Under the pieces are notes generated by a model. It was not told the DNA's origin and searched no databases. It saw only the letters and a list, made by a program, of their open reading frames with translations. Shown one piece after another: positions 5,878 through 5,982 of a stretch of DNA of 5,982 nt. This DNA is from an uncultured Clostridia bacterium (GTDB lineage Bacteria > Bacillota > Clostridia > Oscillospirales > Acutalibacteraceae): positions 1-5,982 of the forward strand of contig CALGGQ010000043.1 in the NCBI GenBank assembly GCA_937915775.1, in the 5' to 3' direction. The translations under genes and the position numbers were made by a program. Each line of letters starts with the position of its first letter. Positions within the stretch are counted from its first letter, which is position 1.

Positions 5878-5889
5878 TTCGGAATTCGG
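5876..5889. repeat. Two-copy 7-bp direct repeat AATTCGG
   Basis: AATTCGG occurs twice in tandem, starting inside the yebC stop codon (TAA at 5875-5877). With only two copies, chance is possible. It resembles in unit length and position the heptamer array at the other operon end (2171-2230). Confidence 0.7.
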
Positions 5890-5891
5890 TA

Positions 5892-5946
5892 ATAGCCGGT
5901 GGGCGTTGCCCGCACCTATAAAAAAGGACTGTCAAAGGGGCGCCCT
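5892..5946. other. Two short inverted repeats downstream of yebC, no T tract
   Basis: GGT-GGGC (5898-5904) can pair with GCCC-(GC)-ACC (5908-5916) around a GTT loop with a two-base bulge; flanking ATA and TAT could extend it. It is followed by TATAAAAAAGG, not a T run, so it is a poor rightward terminator. A second palindrome, AGGGGCGCCCT (5936-5946), lies 20 bases on. The remainder up to 5982 shows no convincing gene. AAGGAAGG at 5967-5974 could be a ribosome binding site for a gene beginning beyond the window. Confidence 0.45.
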
Positions 5947-5982
5947 ACATAATGAATGGGTGCGATAAGGAAGGTTTTAGGA

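Noticed and set aside
5952..5982. Start of a further gene at the ATG at 5952
   Set aside because: The frame stays open to the window end but has only 10 codons, and no ribosome binding site precedes it; the AAGGAAGG at 5967 suggests any real start lies beyond.

Overview
The window looks like chromosomal DNA from a low-to-mid GC Gram-positive bacterium, most likely an anaerobic gut clostridium (Bacillota, class Clostridia, perhaps Oscillospiraceae or a relative). This rests on a complete tRNA-sensing T-box leader in front of asnS, strong AGGAGG-type ribosome binding sites, the clostridial style of the HisC N-terminus, and a GH43 plant-polysaccharide hydrolase. The genus assignment is inference.

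Left, plus strand (1-2260): three tightly packed genes, probably one transcript. The first is the 3' part of a GH43-type glycosidase gene, cut by the window edge. Its stop codon directly abuts the start of hisC (histidinol-phosphate aminotransferase), and the hisC stop overlaps the start of a small four-helix membrane protein of unknown function by ATGA. The last gene runs into a degenerate 7-bp tandem repeat that supplies its stop codon. A perfect 10-bp terminator hairpin follows.

Middle, minus strand (2259-5058): an asparagine operon. A consensus promoter (TTGACA-17-TATAAT) drives a roughly 330-nt T-box riboswitch leader with an AAC (Asn) specifier, a UGGU acceptor-end bulge and mutually exclusive antiterminator and terminator hairpins. 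It is followed by asnS (asparaginyl-tRNA synthetase) and, 24 bases later, asnA (ammonia-dependent asparagine synthetase). When uncharged tRNA-Asn accumulates, the leader should read through. The cell would then make both more asparagine and more of the enzyme that loads it onto tRNA. The operon ends convergently against the left-hand operon at the shared hairpin.

Right, plus strand (5071-5982): yebC, a YebC/PmpR/TACO1-family protein, is transcribed divergently from the asnS promoter. Its start is set by the invariant SGHNKW N-terminus and by a candidate promoter that overlaps the longer reading frame. The last 105 bases hold a two-copy 7-bp repeat, two small inverted repeats and no recognisable gene.

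Most of the window is ordinary housekeeping sequence. The points that deserve a second look are a 68-nt extra segment on the 5' strand of T-box Stem I, the heptamer repeats that begin at two gene stop codons, and the odd GH43-hisC-membrane protein grouping. I see no convincing evidence of an undescribed defence, mobile or biosynthetic system.
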